Assembly: GCA_050246945.1 (NCBI GenBank)
Contig: JBFWVC010000008.1
Location: forward strand, 175,737-239,736
DNA length: 64,000 nucleotides
Source of the DNA: JAEUMD01 sp050246945
GTDB lineage: Bacteria > Pseudomonadota > Alphaproteobacteria > Rhizobiales > Hyphomicrobiaceae
Reading direction: 5' to 3'
Both the position numbers and the translations under genes were made by a program. Below are positions 25,708 through 35,731 of this stretch, in pieces. The notes under the pieces were generated by a model, which was not told the origin of the DNA, searched no databases, and saw only the letters and a program-made list of their open reading frames with translations. How positions within the stretch are numbered: the first letter of the stretch is position 1; each line of letters starts with the position of its first letter.

Positions 25708-26490
25708 CTACTTCGCGTCCACATCCGCCAGAAATGAGGCAACGCCCTCCTTGTAGACCCGGTCGCCCACGGCCTTCATGTGGTCGCGGCCGGGAATCGT
25801 AAACGCCCGGGCTCCCGGAATGAGCGCTGCCAGATCCTCGGCAGAGCCACCCACCACGTCAGTCTCGCCGACCGCTACGAGTACCGGACAGGAAATCCGT
25901 CCCACATCTTCCCGCGTCAATGGATCTCGCGACGACCGGATGCAAGCTGCGAGCGCCTTGAGGTCGCTCTTTGTCTGCTCGGCGAAGGCGCGGAACGTAC
26001 GCGCCGTCGGGTTCGTCACATCGTCAATCGAAGCCGCCTCGAGCGCCGCCGCAATCGGTCCCGTGCCCGCCATGCCACGCACCATGTTGATGCCGAGCCC
26101 TCCGAAGATCGCACTCTTCACGCGCTCGGGATGGGCGAGACTGAGGAATGCCGTGATCCGCGCACCCATCGAATAGCCCATGACATGGGCGCGCGCGATG
26201 CCGAGATGATCGAGCAGGCGACGCGCATCTTCCGCCATAAGCGGCCCCCCGTAGTCCTCCAGCCGGTAAAGCTTGGCGCTTCGCCCATGCCCGCGATTGT
26301 CGAGCGCGATGACGCGATAGCCCTTGCCGCGCAGATAGCCGACCCACGAGGGAAACACCCAATTCGTCTGCACGTTCGACGCAAATCCGTGGATGAGCAG
26401 GACGGGCGGCCCCTCCCCCTCGTCGATAAAGGCGATACCGACACCGTCCGAATCGAAGTTGAGCACCTCGCGCACCTCCTTTGCGACCAT
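25708..26490 (-). CDS. Alpha/beta hydrolase
   Basis: This is a 260-residue cytoplasmic alpha/beta hydrolase. It has an HGFASN oxyanion segment (residues 34-39), the nucleophile elbow GYSMGA with serine 107, an acidic residue around VGETDVVGG, and a C-terminal histidine in GRDHMKAV, giving a complete catalytic triad. The start at 26490 follows GGGGAGG; longer in-frame starts would run into the divergent zinc-finger gene. The substrate is unknown. Confidence 0.85.
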   Translation of the reverse strand: MVAKEVREVLNFDSDGVGIAFIDEGEGPPVLLIHGFASNVQTNWVFPSWVGYLRGKGYRVIALDNRGHGRSAKLYRLEDYGGPLMAEDARRLLDHLGIARAHVMGYSMGARITAFLSLAHPERVKSAIFGGLGINMVRGMAGTGPIAAALEAASIDDVTNPTARTFRAFAEQTKSDLKALAACIRSSRDPLTREDVGRISCPVLVAVGETDVVGGSAEDLAALIPGARAFTIPGRDHMKAVGDRVYKEGVASFLADVDAK

Positions 26491-26578
26491 AGTGCGGCGC
26501 ACCTCCCCTACCATTTCCCATCCGGCGGGGCTATGGTCGCGCCCGAACACGAACGGTCCAGCCAAGGAGCAGCCACGC

Positions 26579-26836
26579 ATGGCTTCGAGCGTCGTACCCC
26601 ACTTCGCCAATGATGCCGGCGTCGAGAAAGTCTTCATCGGCGTCAAGGAATTCCAATGTATGGGAGCACGTGCCCCCTACGACCATCCGCATGTGTATCT
26701 GGACATGGGTGCCGACGGCCAGATCCTCTGCCCCTACTGCTCCACGCTCTATATTCACGATCCGCGCCTGAAGCCGAGAGAGAGCGATCCCCCAGGCTGC
26801 CTCGTCGCAAGTGAAAGCGCGCTCGCCGAGGGCTGA
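26579..26836 (+). CDS. Small CHCC-type zinc-finger protein (NDUFS6-like)
   Basis: This 85-residue protein carries the zf-CHCC pattern: C27 (FQCMG), H36/H38 (DHPHVYLDMG), then C51 and C54 (ILCPYCSTLY). This matches the short bacterial homologues of mitochondrial complex I subunit NDUFS6. The start at 26579 has AAGGAG upstream. It is divergent from the hydrolase gene and followed after 56 bases by a monooxygenase gene on the same strand. Confidence 0.85.
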   Translation: MASSVVPHFANDAGVEKVFIGVKEFQCMGARAPYDHPHVYLDMGADGQILCPYCSTLYIHDPRLKPRESDPPGCLVASESALAEG

Positions 26837-26892
26837 GGGCGACGTACCACCCGAATGACGGTCCGGCTGCCGTCCCCGGGAGAGGCTTACGC

Positions 26893-28122
26893 ATGACGAC
26901 GCCGCCGAACGCCGCGGTACGCACGGCGCTGGACTTGCAGCCAGCGCGCGCGAACGCGCCACACATCTTGATTGCCGGCGCCGGCATCGGCGGCCTCGCC
27001 ACGGCACTCGCTCTGGCTAGGCGCGGCGTGGCAAGTCACGTGCTCGAGCGGCGCGACGCATTCGAACCGGAAGGCGCCGGCATTCAACTTGGTCCGAACG
27101 GCACACGCATCCTCCAAGAACTTGGCGTGGCCGAGCGACTGGAACCGCTCGCCGGCAAGCCGGATTTCATACACGCGCGCAACGCGACGACCGGAGCATC
27201 CTTGGTGCACCTTCCCCTCGGGGAATGGATCGCCGCGCGTCATGGCGCACCCTACTGGGTCCTGCACCGCCAGGACTTGCATGCAGCGCTTCTTGAAGGC
27301 GCCCGATCGACACCGCTGATCCGTATGTCGATGGACTTCAATGTTGTCGAGGCCGAAAGCAATCACGAGAGTGTCACCGTCAAGAGCCGCAATGGCCTCA
27401 AACTCCATGGCGATGCGCTGATCGCCGCCGACGGGCTGCGCTCTCATTTGCGCGACCAGATCTTCGAGGCCCAGCCCCTGCGCTTTGCACAATGCAGTGC
27501 GGCACGCGCTGTCATCCCCGCCGATGCCATACCGCAAGAACTCGTCGAGAACGCCGCCGCACTTTGGATGTCTCCACTCGCCCACGTCGTCCACTACCCA
27601 GTCCGCTCCGGTCGGGAGCTCGCGATGATCTTTGTTCGCAAGGACACTGTCGCCACCGATGATTGGAGCACTGCCATCCCGCGATCGTGGGTGCTGGATG
27701 TTGTGAAAGGTTTCTGTGCTCCGCTGCGCAAGCTTCTCGACACGCCCCCGCAATGGAAGAAATGGGCACTGTTCGAGTTGCCGCCGCTGGCGTTCTGGAA
27801 TTCAGGACGGATCGCGCTCCTTGGCGACGCAGCACATCCAACGTTGCCATTCCTCGCCCAGGGTGCCGTACTGGCGCTTGAAGATGCCGCAATCCTCGCC
27901 CGCCGTATTGCGGAACAGCCCGCCAATATCCCGCGCGCGATTGCAGCATATGCCACTGCACGCCGACACCGCGCGACGCGTGTGGTCGCCGCCGCCAAGA
28001 CCAACGGCCGCATCTACCATCTGGATGGCCCCATGGCCGCGGCCCGGGACATGGCGCTGCGCGTTACGCCGCCACGCTCGCTCATGGCCCGCTACGATTG
28101 GGTGTATGGCTGGCGCCCTTGA
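26893..28122 (+). CDS. FAD-dependent aromatic-ring-type monooxygenase
   Basis: The 409-residue flavoprotein resembles salicylate or 3-hydroxybenzoate hydroxylases. It has an N-terminal GAGIGGLATALAL FAD motif (residues 29-41), VLERRD with the ribose-binding acid, and the second FAD motif LGDAAHPTLPFLAQGA with an ALEDAA continuation. Such enzymes hydroxylate aromatic acids or ubiquinone precursors with NAD(P)H and oxygen. No catabolic partners lie nearby, so the substrate is open. The first 23 residues are a non-conserved extension. Confidence 0.88.
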   Translation: MTTPPNAAVRTALDLQPARANAPHILIAGAGIGGLATALALARRGVASHVLERRDAFEPEGAGIQLGPNGTRILQELGVAERLEPLAGKPDFIHARNATTGASLVHLPLGEWIAARHGAPYWVLHRQDLHAALLEGARSTPLIRMSMDFNVVEAESNHESVTVKSRNGLKLHGDALIAADGLRSHLRDQIFEAQPLRFAQCSAARAVIPADAIPQELVENAAALWMSPLAHVVHYPVRSGRELAMIFVRKDTVATDDWSTAIPRSWVLDVVKGFCAPLRKLLDTPPQWKKWALFELPPLAFWNSGRIALLGDAAHPTLPFLAQGAVLALEDAAILARRIAEQPANIPRAIAAYATARRHRATRVVAAAKTNGRIYHLDGPMAAARDMALRVTPPRSLMARYDWVYGWRP

Positions 28123-28164
28123 ACTGGACGGTGCCCGGCGGCCGGTCCAACCTCTTGCGCACGA

Positions 28165-29610
28165 TCAGCTGCGCCAGAATTCTGCGCGGAACAGGACCAG
28201 CACCGTGAACAGCTCCAGCCGCCCGAGCAACATTGCAAATGACAGAACCCACTTGGCCTCCGATGGCAATGTCGAATAGTTGCCGCTCGGCCCGATGATG
28301 TGGCCGAGCCCCGGCCCGACATTACCCACCGCCTGCGTTGCCGCCGTAAGTGCCGTAACGAGATCCAGATCGAGTGCGGCAAGCAGCACCGTGAAAATAC
28401 CAACGGTCGCGAGGTAGATCGCCAGGAAGGCCACCACCGAGAACGGCACGTCACTGGGCAAACGCCGACCGTTGTACATAAGCGTCACGACTCGATTTGG
28501 GCTCATGAGATGAAGGAAATGACTGCGCGTCAGCATGCCCGCGACCTGCAGCCGGTAGATCTTGATGCCGCCCGTTGTCGATCCCGAGCAGCCGCCGACG
28601 AATTTGAGCAGGAAGAAAAGACCGACCGAGAACGTACCCCATGAAGTATAGTCCTCGACTGCGAAACCTGTAGTCGTGACGATCGAGACGACGGAGAAGG
28701 TCGCCATCCTCACCGCCTCGCCGAGTGCAATTTCGCGGGTGACGGTCAGCCACACCGCCAGCGTCAGAGCCACGACGGCAATGAAGCTCAGGAAGCCCTG
28801 AACCTGACTGTCGCGCCAGATCGCCAGGCGATCCCCATGCAGCGTCTTGATGTAGACCACGAACGGCAGCGCGCCGAGAATCATGAAGAAGACGCATGCC
28901 CATTCAAGCGCTGGCGACCGGAAGAAGCCGAAACTTTCGTCGTGCGTCGAGAAGCCCGCCGTCGAAACGGTCGATAGCGAATGGCACACCGCGTCGAATA
29001 CGCTCATGCCGAGCACCGCATAGATGACCGCGCAACCGGCGAACATGCCCAGGTAGACACCGGTGATCGACATCGTCAGCTCGAAGGCGCGCGGCATGAT
29101 CTTTTCCGATCTGTCGGAGCTTTCAGTCTGGAACAACTGCATGCCGCCGACTCTTAGGAACGGCAGGATCAGGATCGCCATCACGATGATCCCAAGACCG
29201 CCGAGTCCCTGCAACAACGCCCTCCAGAACAGAACACCGCGCGGCAGCTTGTCGAGGCCGACGAGCACCGTGGCACCTGTCGTCGTGATCCCCGACATGG
29301 CCTCGAAGAAGCTGTCGGCTGGACCGAGACCGAGGAGCTTGAACGGCACCGCCGACGCGATCGTTACCGCAAGCCAGCTGACCGTGGTTAGAAGAAAACC
29401 TTCTTTGATGCCGAGCCTAATGGGCTTGTCGTCGTAGGCGACGAGCACCATCAGGCCGCCGATGAAGAACGTCATCACCGCTGCACCGAAGAAGATCTTC
29501 CAATCCTCGTGGCCATCAGCGACGTCCACGATGGCCGGCAGCATCATTGCAGCCGCGATCATGCACAGCATCAGCCCGACGATGAAGACGATGGGTCGCA
29601 GCTGGATCAA
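28165..29610 (-). CDS. trkH: TrkH-type potassium uptake channel subunit
   Basis: The 481-residue polytopic membrane protein has the TrkH/KtrB four-repeat pore architecture. Pore-loop segments include SGITTTGATVLVGLD, LSTVSTAGFSTHD, VSIVTTTGFAVEDY and TQAVGNVGPGLG, each with the selectivity-type glycine. It forms the K+ channel with the cytosolic gating protein TrkA, whose gene is not in the window. The 3' end faces the monooxygenase gene, 42 bases away. Confidence 0.93.
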   Translation of the reverse strand: MIQLRPIVFIVGLMLCMIAAAMMLPAIVDVADGHEDWKIFFGAAVMTFFIGGLMVLVAYDDKPIRLGIKEGFLLTTVSWLAVTIASAVPFKLLGLGPADSFFEAMSGITTTGATVLVGLDKLPRGVLFWRALLQGLGGLGIIVMAILILPFLRVGGMQLFQTESSDRSEKIMPRAFELTMSITGVYLGMFAGCAVIYAVLGMSVFDAVCHSLSTVSTAGFSTHDESFGFFRSPALEWACVFFMILGALPFVVYIKTLHGDRLAIWRDSQVQGFLSFIAVVALTLAVWLTVTREIALGEAVRMATFSVVSIVTTTGFAVEDYTSWGTFSVGLFFLLKFVGGCSGSTTGGIKIYRLQVAGMLTRSHFLHLMSPNRVVTLMYNGRRLPSDVPFSVVAFLAIYLATVGIFTVLLAALDLDLVTALTAATQAVGNVGPGLGHIIGPSGNYSTLPSEAKWVLSFAMLLGRLELFTVLVLFRAEFWRS

Positions 29611-29805
29611 TCAAGCTCTCCGGAGGTGCGGCCAGGCGTTGTGCACGCTACAATCTGCGATGATACCGGTGCGCCCGTCACTTTGCGGGCGACATGGTAA
29701 AGCGATCGTCAACTTCGATTGAACTCCAAACTGTTCCACGGAAGTAATGCGCGAGCGCGGGAACGCCATCACGGCACCCGTCCGCTTGGGTCCCCGGACC
29801 GATTG

Positions 29806-32490
29806 TCATTGAACCTGGACCCTGAGCGCCGCCTGGGCCGCAGCCAACCGTGCGATTGGCACGCGGAATGGCGAGCAGGAGACATAAGTCAAACCAATGT
29901 CGTGGCAGAACGCCACCGAAAGAGGATCGCCGCCGTGCTCGCCGCAGATCCCTATCTTGAGGTCGGGCTTCACGCGCCGGCCCCTCTCCGTGCCGATCTG
30001 CATGAGTTCGCCGACACCATCCCTGTCGATCGAGACAAACGGATCGGCCGGGAAGATTCCATGTGCCGTATAGCTGGTGAGAATAGGCGCCGCGTCGTCG
30101 CGGCTTAGTCCCATCGTGGTCTGCGTGAGGTCGTTCGTACCGAACGAGAAGAACGCAGCCCCCTCATCGCCTTCGGCGATGTCCGCTGCCCTGAGTGCCG
30201 ATCGCGGCAGTTCCACCATGGTGCCGATATGATAGTCAAGCTTCGTTCCCCGCTCCGACTCGACCTCTGCCGCGGTGTCGCGAATGACGGCGGCAACGAG
30301 ATCGAATTCGCGCCGGTCGATCACCAGCGGCAACATGATCTCGGGTATGACGTGCTGACCGGTCGCGCGGCCCGCTTCCAGTGACGCCTCGAAGATCGCC
30401 CGAGCCTGCATCTCCATGATCTCCGGGTGCAGGATGCCGATGCGGCAGCCACGGAAGCCCAGCATCGGATTGACCTCCGACAACTCCGCAACGCGTCGGC
30501 GGATGCGCGCCACGTCGATGCCGAGATCGTTGGCAACGGCTTCCTGCTCATGCTCGTGATGCGGCAGGAACTCGTGCAGCGGTGGATCGAGCAGGCGGAT
30601 CGTCACCGGCAGTCCTGCCATCAATTCGAACAGTGTCACGAAATCGGCGCGCTGCATCGGCAGAAGCTTGTGGAGAGCTGCGCGGCGGCCAGCTTCGTCG
30701 GCCGCGAGAATCATTTCACGCACCGCGATGATCCGATCGCCTTCAAAGAACATGTGCTCGGTACGGCACAACCCGATGCCCTCCGCACCGAAATAGCGTG
30801 CCTGCTCTGCATCGCGCGGTGTATCTGCATTTGCCCGCACACCGAGCCGCCGGTAGTCGTCCGCCCATGACATCAGCGTGCCGAAGGCGCCCGAAAGCTC
30901 TGGCTGGCGCATCTGCACCTTGCCCTTGATGACCTCTCCAGTTGCCCCATCGATGGTGATGATGTCGCCCGCCTTGAACGTTTCTCTGCCTATGCTGAGC
31001 GTTTCGGCACGTGCGTCGATGCGCAGCCCGCCTGCTCCCGAAACGCACGGTCGCCCCATCCCGCGCGCCACGACGGCCGCATGACTCGTCATTCCGCCCC
31101 TCGCGGTAAGGATCCCGACAGCCGCATGCATGCCGTGAATATCTTCAGGGCTGGTCTCGACACGCACAAGGATGACGTCACGCCCCTGCGCCCGCGCTTC
31201 CTCAGCGGCATCCGCCGTGAAGGCGATCTCGCCCGATGCCGCCCCTGGCGATGCAGGCAGCCCTGTTGTCATGACATGTTTGTCCGCCGCCGGATCGATC
31301 GTCGGATGCAGCAGATGATCGAGGCTTGCCGGCTCGATGCGCATGATTGCCTCTTGCCTGGAGATGATGTCGTCCTGTGCCATCTCCACGGCGATCCTGA
31401 GACCTGCCTCGACGGTGCGCTTTCCCGAGCGCGTCTGCAGCATCCACAGCTTGCCGCGCTCGATCGTGAACTCGATGTCCTGCATTTCGCGGTAGTGCCG
31501 TTCGAGCGTTTGGAATACGCCAACAAGCTCGGTGAACACCGCCGGCATTGCCTCTTCAAGCGAAATGGCCTCGGCATCGCGTTCGCTACGCGCCGATTTG
31601 GTGAGCGGCTGCGGCGTGCGGATTCCGGCTACGACGTCCTCGCCCTGCGCGTTGATGAGAAACTCGCCGTAAAGCTGGTTCTCGCCCGTCGATGGATTGC
31701 GCGTGAATGCAACGCCGGTCGCCGAGGTCTCGCCCATGTTGCCGAATACCATGGCCTGCACGTTGACAGCGGTGCCCCAGTTGTCGGGGATGGAATGCAA
31801 TCGCCGGTAGGTCTTCGCGCGCGCGTTGTCCCAGGAGCCAAACACCGCGCCGATTGCCCCCCACAGTTGGGCGCTCGTCTCTTGCGGGAACGGCTCGCCA
31901 AGCTCGGTCTCCACGGCCTCCTTGTACTCGTCGACGATCTCCTTCCAATGCTCGGCTTCAAGATCCGTGTCGAGTGCGAGACCGTTGAGGTTCTTGAAGT
32001 TCTCCAGAATGTCCTCGAACAGGCCGTGATCGACGCCCAGCACCACGTCGGAATACATCTGGATGAAGCGCCGGTAGCTGTCGTAGGCGAAACGCTCGTC
32101 GCCCGCATGGCGCGCCAGGCCGACGACGGTTTCATCGTTGAGGCCGAGATCGAGAATCGTATCCATCATCCCGGGCATCGATGCGCGGCTTCCCGAACGC
32201 ACGGAGACGAGCAACGGATTGCCTGGATCGCCGAACCTCCGGCCGGCGGCCTCGCCCACCCTCGCTAGAGCGTGTTCAACCTCGCCGCGGAGCCCCTCGG
32301 GCAGCTTCCGGCCGTTCGCGTAATAGGTGTTGCACACCTCAGTCGTGATCGTGAAGCCGGGAGGCACCGGCAGCCCGAGGAGTGCCATCTCCGCCAGGTT
32401 TGCACCCTTCCCACCCAGAAGTTCTCCGAGTTCCGCACGCCCGTCGGTCGTCTGGGCCCCGAATAGGTAAACCAGCTTGCTAGCGGGCAT
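29806..32490 (-). CDS. ppdK: Pyruvate, phosphate dikinase
   Basis: PPDK interconverts pyruvate, ATP and phosphate with PEP, AMP and pyrophosphate. The 894-residue protein has the N-terminal ATP-grasp domain (VYLFGAQTTDG, LGGKGANLAEMALLGLPVPPG), the phosphohistidine domain with TARGGMTSHAAVVARGMG, and the C-terminal PEP/pyruvate barrel (GLCRTEHMFF, GCRIGILHPEI, SFGTNDLTQTTMGLSRDD). The length fits the family. It serves gluconeogenesis or the PEP-pyruvate node. No regulator gene is adjacent. Confidence 0.97.
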   Translation of the reverse strand: MPASKLVYLFGAQTTDGRAELGELLGGKGANLAEMALLGLPVPPGFTITTEVCNTYYANGRKLPEGLRGEVEHALARVGEAAGRRFGDPGNPLLVSVRSGSRASMPGMMDTILDLGLNDETVVGLARHAGDERFAYDSYRRFIQMYSDVVLGVDHGLFEDILENFKNLNGLALDTDLEAEHWKEIVDEYKEAVETELGEPFPQETSAQLWGAIGAVFGSWDNARAKTYRRLHSIPDNWGTAVNVQAMVFGNMGETSATGVAFTRNPSTGENQLYGEFLINAQGEDVVAGIRTPQPLTKSARSERDAEAISLEEAMPAVFTELVGVFQTLERHYREMQDIEFTIERGKLWMLQTRSGKRTVEAGLRIAVEMAQDDIISRQEAIMRIEPASLDHLLHPTIDPAADKHVMTTGLPASPGAASGEIAFTADAAEEARAQGRDVILVRVETSPEDIHGMHAAVGILTARGGMTSHAAVVARGMGRPCVSGAGGLRIDARAETLSIGRETFKAGDIITIDGATGEVIKGKVQMRQPELSGAFGTLMSWADDYRRLGVRANADTPRDAEQARYFGAEGIGLCRTEHMFFEGDRIIAVREMILAADEAGRRAALHKLLPMQRADFVTLFELMAGLPVTIRLLDPPLHEFLPHHEHEQEAVANDLGIDVARIRRRVAELSEVNPMLGFRGCRIGILHPEIMEMQARAIFEASLEAGRATGQHVIPEIMLPLVIDRREFDLVAAVIRDTAAEVESERGTKLDYHIGTMVELPRSALRAADIAEGDEGAAFFSFGTNDLTQTTMGLSRDDAAPILTSYTAHGIFPADPFVSIDRDGVGELMQIGTERGRRVKPDLKIGICGEHGGDPLSVAFCHDIGLTYVSCSPFRVPIARLAAAQAALRVQVQ

Positions 32491-32605
32491 CTCTCACCTC
32501 ATTTGCAAGTCCATGGCACCGGCCCGAGGCAGGCCGAAGCATCTTGTTCCCTGCCCGCAATAGCAGGAAGGGCGCCTTGCCGGAAGTCTCGGGCGCCGCC
32601 ATGCC

Positions 32606-32680
32606 CTAGTGGCCTGTCGCGCCAAAATTGAAACATAGCCGCGACTGCATACAATTTTGGCGCGACATGAAGGCCACTAG
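32606..32680. repeat. Nested palindrome 1 (75 bp)
   Basis: CTAGTGGCC at 32606-32614 pairs with GGCCACTAG at 32672-32680, and TGTCGCGCCAAAATTG at 32615-32630 pairs perfectly with CAATTTTGGCGCGACA at 32652-32667. The two stems are separated by an asymmetric four-base bulge (TGAA), and the loop is 21 bases. Terminal and inner arms together make a 25 bp stem. Confidence 0.85.
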
Positions 32681-32696
32681 CAAAACCATTGACTTA

Positions 32697-32769
32697 GTGT
32701 GGCGTTCAGCGCGCCTTAGTTGACTCCGCGTCGGCCGCAACGTCGGTCAACTAAGGCGCGACGCCACAC
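32697..32769. repeat. Nested palindrome 2 (73 bp)
   Basis: GTGTGGCGT at 32697 pairs with ACGCCACAC at 32761-32769, and CGCGCCTTAGTTGAC pairs with GTCAACTAAGGCGCG (32746-32760). The left arm carries a short bulge (TCAG). The architecture copies palindrome 1, but the sequence differs apart from a GCGCC core. Confidence 0.85.
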
Positions 32770-32880
32770 GAGCGACAACAGCATGGCGCAGCACCACGAT
32801 GCCTTTGACCTTGACAGTACGATCGCGCAACATCCCGCTCGCCCGCACAAGAACTTCGGATGCCAAACCAAGAGAGCCCC

Positions 32881-34278
32881 ATGACCGACCACCTGCCCCA
32901 CGTTCTCAAGGCGCTGAAGGACGACGAATCCGCAGCTCTTTCTCGGCTGTTCGAGTTGTTGCGCATCCCCAGCATTTCCACCGATCCGGCCTACAAAGGC
33001 GATTGTCAGCGCGCCGCAGAGTGGTGCGCATCGCAATTGAGCGATATCGGCTTCGATGCGTCCGTGCGGCAGACCAAGGGGCACCCGATGGTCGTCGGCC
33101 ACGACCGCAAATCCATACCAAAGGGAACACCCCACGTCCTTTTCTATGGCCATTACGATGTACAGCCACCCGATCCGCTCGACCTCTGGTCGTCACCGCC
33201 GTTCGAACCTCGCATCGCCAACGACAAGCTTAACGGCAAGGTGATCGTCGCGCGCGGGGCCGAGGACAACAAGGGCCAGCTGATGACCTTCCTTGAAGCT
33301 GCGCGTGCCTGGAAGAAGGTGGCCGGCGAACTGCCGATCGCCGTTTCCGTCATGATCGAGGGCGAAGAGGAGTGCGGCTCGCCGTCGTTGCCGTCCTTCC
33401 TGAAGAAGAGCGGCAAGGAGCTGAAGGCGGACATCGTTCTCGTCTGCGACACCGGCCAATGGGACAAGGACACGCCGGCCATCACAACCATGCTGCGCGG
33501 CCTCGCCGCCACCGAGGTGATCATAACCGGTCCTTCGCGCGACCTCCATTCCGGCATGTACGGCGGCCCGGCGATGAACCCGATACGCGCGCTCGTCGGC
33601 ATCCTGGGCGCGATGCATGCGCAGAACGGCCGCGTTACCGTTCCCGGATTCTATGACGGGATCGTCAAACCCACGCCCAAGCAGTTGAAACAATGGCACA
33701 CGCTCGCGGAGAGCGCCCCGGACATACTGGGCGCCATCGGCCTGTCCAAACCGGCGGGCGAGAAGAACTACAGCCTGATCGAGCAACTCTGGTCGCGCCC
33801 GACGCTCGAATTCAACGGCATCACCGGAGGCTATCAGGGCGCCGGCTCCAAGACCGTCATTCCCTCGAAGGCGTCAGCCAAGATTACGTGCCGGCTCGTG
33901 CCCGGACAGGACCCAGATCATGTGCTGACCGCGATACATGACTTCATCCGTGCACGCATACCCGAGGACTGCAAGGTGGAATTCATCGGCACGCACGGCT
34001 CCGCGGCCATCGGCTTTGACACCGGCATGGCCGAAATGAAGGTCGCCGCCGCCGCTCTGCAGGAGGAATGGCAGCGCCCGACCGTCCTCATGGGCTGCGG
34101 CGCTTCCATCCCGATCGTCACGTCGTTCAAGGACTCACTCGGCATGGATAGCCTCATGGTCGGTTTCGGTGTCGAGGACGACCGCATCCACTCGCCCAAC
34201 GAGAAGTACAATCTGATGAGCTTCAAAAAGGGCGCGCGCAGCTGGGCGCGTATCCTCGCTGCAATGGCAAACAATTGA
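32881..34278 (+). CDS. M20-family metallopeptidase (dipeptidase type)
   Basis: The 465-residue cytoplasmic di-zinc peptidase has HYDVQPPDPLDLW (first His ligand and catalytic Asp), ARGAEDNKGQ (bridging Asp), MIEGEEECGS (catalytic Glu and a ligand) and a late HSPNEKYNL histidine. A lid or dimerisation domain lies in the middle (SRDLHSGMYGG). This pattern is that of M20 dipeptidases. The ATG at 32881 has AGAGAG upstream; one seven codons earlier is possible. Confidence 0.9.
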   Translation: MTDHLPHVLKALKDDESAALSRLFELLRIPSISTDPAYKGDCQRAAEWCASQLSDIGFDASVRQTKGHPMVVGHDRKSIPKGTPHVLFYGHYDVQPPDPLDLWSSPPFEPRIANDKLNGKVIVARGAEDNKGQLMTFLEAARAWKKVAGELPIAVSVMIEGEEECGSPSLPSFLKKSGKELKADIVLVCDTGQWDKDTPAITTMLRGLAATEVIITGPSRDLHSGMYGGPAMNPIRALVGILGAMHAQNGRVTVPGFYDGIVKPTPKQLKQWHTLAESAPDILGAIGLSKPAGEKNYSLIEQLWSRPTLEFNGITGGYQGAGSKTVIPSKASAKITCRLVPGQDPDHVLTAIHDFIRARIPEDCKVEFIGTHGSAAIGFDTGMAEMKVAAAALQEEWQRPTVLMGCGASIPIVTSFKDSLGMDSLMVGFGVEDDRIHSPNEKYNLMSFKKGARSWARILAAMANN

Positions 34279-34671
34279 AGGCTTCAGCGGCGGGATCGCG
34301 CACCTCCGGCTCCTCAGGCATGAACTAGCGACTGCGCGCGCATCCCGAGCCCAGCCACGCCTGCTCCAGCTCGTTCGTGACTGAACCGACAGCATTTCTG
34401 TCCTGCTTGCGCGACATGCTGGCCCTCACCGCGTCGCATGTCGGCGGCGACATCGTCGCCAGCCTCCGTCACGGCGAAAACCCGGTTGGCGCGATGTTGA
34501 CTGGTCGCAAAACCGGTCGCCCTGGCAGGACCAGCCTTTTTCTGCCAATCCTTGAAGATCTTTCATTGAAACACCGCGGGCAGGCAATTGCGCCGCCCTG
34601 ATCCTTGACTATGCTGCCGCCCGGCCGCGAACGAGCTTCGTCGCGCCCTGCTGACCTGGAAGGATCGAGAC
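34279..34671. other. Intergenic region upstream of the RNase T2 gene
   Basis: This 393 bp stretch has a 74-codon plus-strand frame beginning with GTG at 34377, but it has no recognisable motif or ribosome site. I regard the region as non-coding with the RNase T2 promoter near its end. Confidence 0.4.
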
Positions 34672-35493
34672 ATGCCCCTGCTGCGCCTGCCCCTAGCCAT
34701 CGTGGTCGCCATCCTCGGACAGGCCCTGCTGGCCGCTCCCGATGCGAACGCCCAGCGCCGCTACGACGATCGCTATGACAGCCGCTCGCAACAGGCCCAG
34801 CGCAACGTCGCCGGCCAATTCGACTACTATGCGCTCGTCCTGTCATGGAGCCCCACGCACTGCTCCGCCACCAACAACCCGCGCGACGACATGCAGTGCA
34901 ACCGCCGCGATGGCCGGCGCTACAATTTCGTCCTGCACGGGCTTTGGCCTCAATACGAGCGCGGCTTTCCCAGCGACTGCCCGACGCGCGACCGCCCGTT
35001 CGTGCCCAACAACGTCGTCGACCGAATGCTCGACATCATGCCCGCCAAGGGTCTCATCATCCACGAGTACAGGAAGCACGGCACCTGCTCGGGCCTTGAT
35101 CCCGTCGGCTACTACGACCTTGCGCGCCAACTCTACAATCGCATCCGCATCCCTGAGCGCTACATCAATCCGTTCGAGGTGCAGTTCGTGGCACCCGAAG
35201 AACTGATGCGCGAGATGATTGCGGCCAACCCGGACCTGAAGCCCGACATGATGGCGATCTCATGCGGCGGCCCGGGCAATCGGTTGACGGAGGTCCGCAT
35301 CTGCTACACCAGGAGCGGGCAGCTTCGCCCTTGCGGCCAAAACGAGAACCAGCGCCGCTTGTGCTCGGCCCGCCAGATGTACGTACCACCCGTCCGCTCG
35401 ACCTGGAAGGACCCGCGCGGCAGCAGCGACCACCGCGGCGATGACAATCAGACCAGGCCGAAGAAAGATTACTTGCCCGGCCCACGCATCTGA
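34672..35493 (+). CDS. Secreted ribonuclease T2
   Basis: The 273-residue protein has a signal peptide (cleavage after DANA, residue 27) and both catalytic segments of RNase T2: FVLHGLWPQY (first active histidine) and HEYRKHGTCSG (second histidine with Glu, Lys and Cys). Six or more cysteines suggest periplasmic disulfides. A basic, disordered tail (KDPRGSSDHRGDD) follows the domain. It would degrade RNA in the periplasm or outside the cell. Confidence 0.93.
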   Translation: MPLLRLPLAIVVAILGQALLAAPDANAQRRYDDRYDSRSQQAQRNVAGQFDYYALVLSWSPTHCSATNNPRDDMQCNRRDGRRYNFVLHGLWPQYERGFPSDCPTRDRPFVPNNVVDRMLDIMPAKGLIIHEYRKHGTCSGLDPVGYYDLARQLYNRIRIPERYINPFEVQFVAPEELMREMIAANPDLKPDMMAISCGGPGNRLTEVRICYTRSGQLRPCGQNENQRRLCSARQMYVPPVRSTWKDPRGSSDHRGDDNQTRPKKDYLPGPRI

Positions 35494-35731
35494 CACGCTC
35501 CGCGGGCCGTGGCCACTTGGCACCGGGGGACAGGCCATGCGGAAACCTCGGCCTGCGACTCACGCGCGCCGCCCCCGGTCGACGCTGACGTCCATTCTCC
35601 GGCTGCCAAAGACCCGGGATGTGGAAAACATCGGCTTTGCCGACCCTTTGAAGCCTTGAGGAGCTTGTGCCCAGAGCCTCCGCTCCGCAAACTTTTCCTA
35701 GCGATTCGAGGCACAAGGCGGCGAAACCTAG

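Larger units (their letters stand above)
32491..32880. other. Divergent intergenic region with two nested palindromes
   Basis: This 390 bp region between the divergent ppdK and peptidase genes should hold both promoters. It contains two consecutive large imperfect palindromes (32606-32680 and 32697-32769). I see no gene in it. Confidence 0.5.

Noticed and set aside
31081..32268. A 395-codon plus-strand frame opposite ppdK
   Set aside because: It is antisense to the conserved N-terminal half of pyruvate phosphate dikinase, with no domain signature.
34377..34601. A 74-codon plus-strand frame before the RNase T2 gene
   Set aside because: It has a GTG start, no ribosome site and no recognisable motif. 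I treated the region as intergenic.
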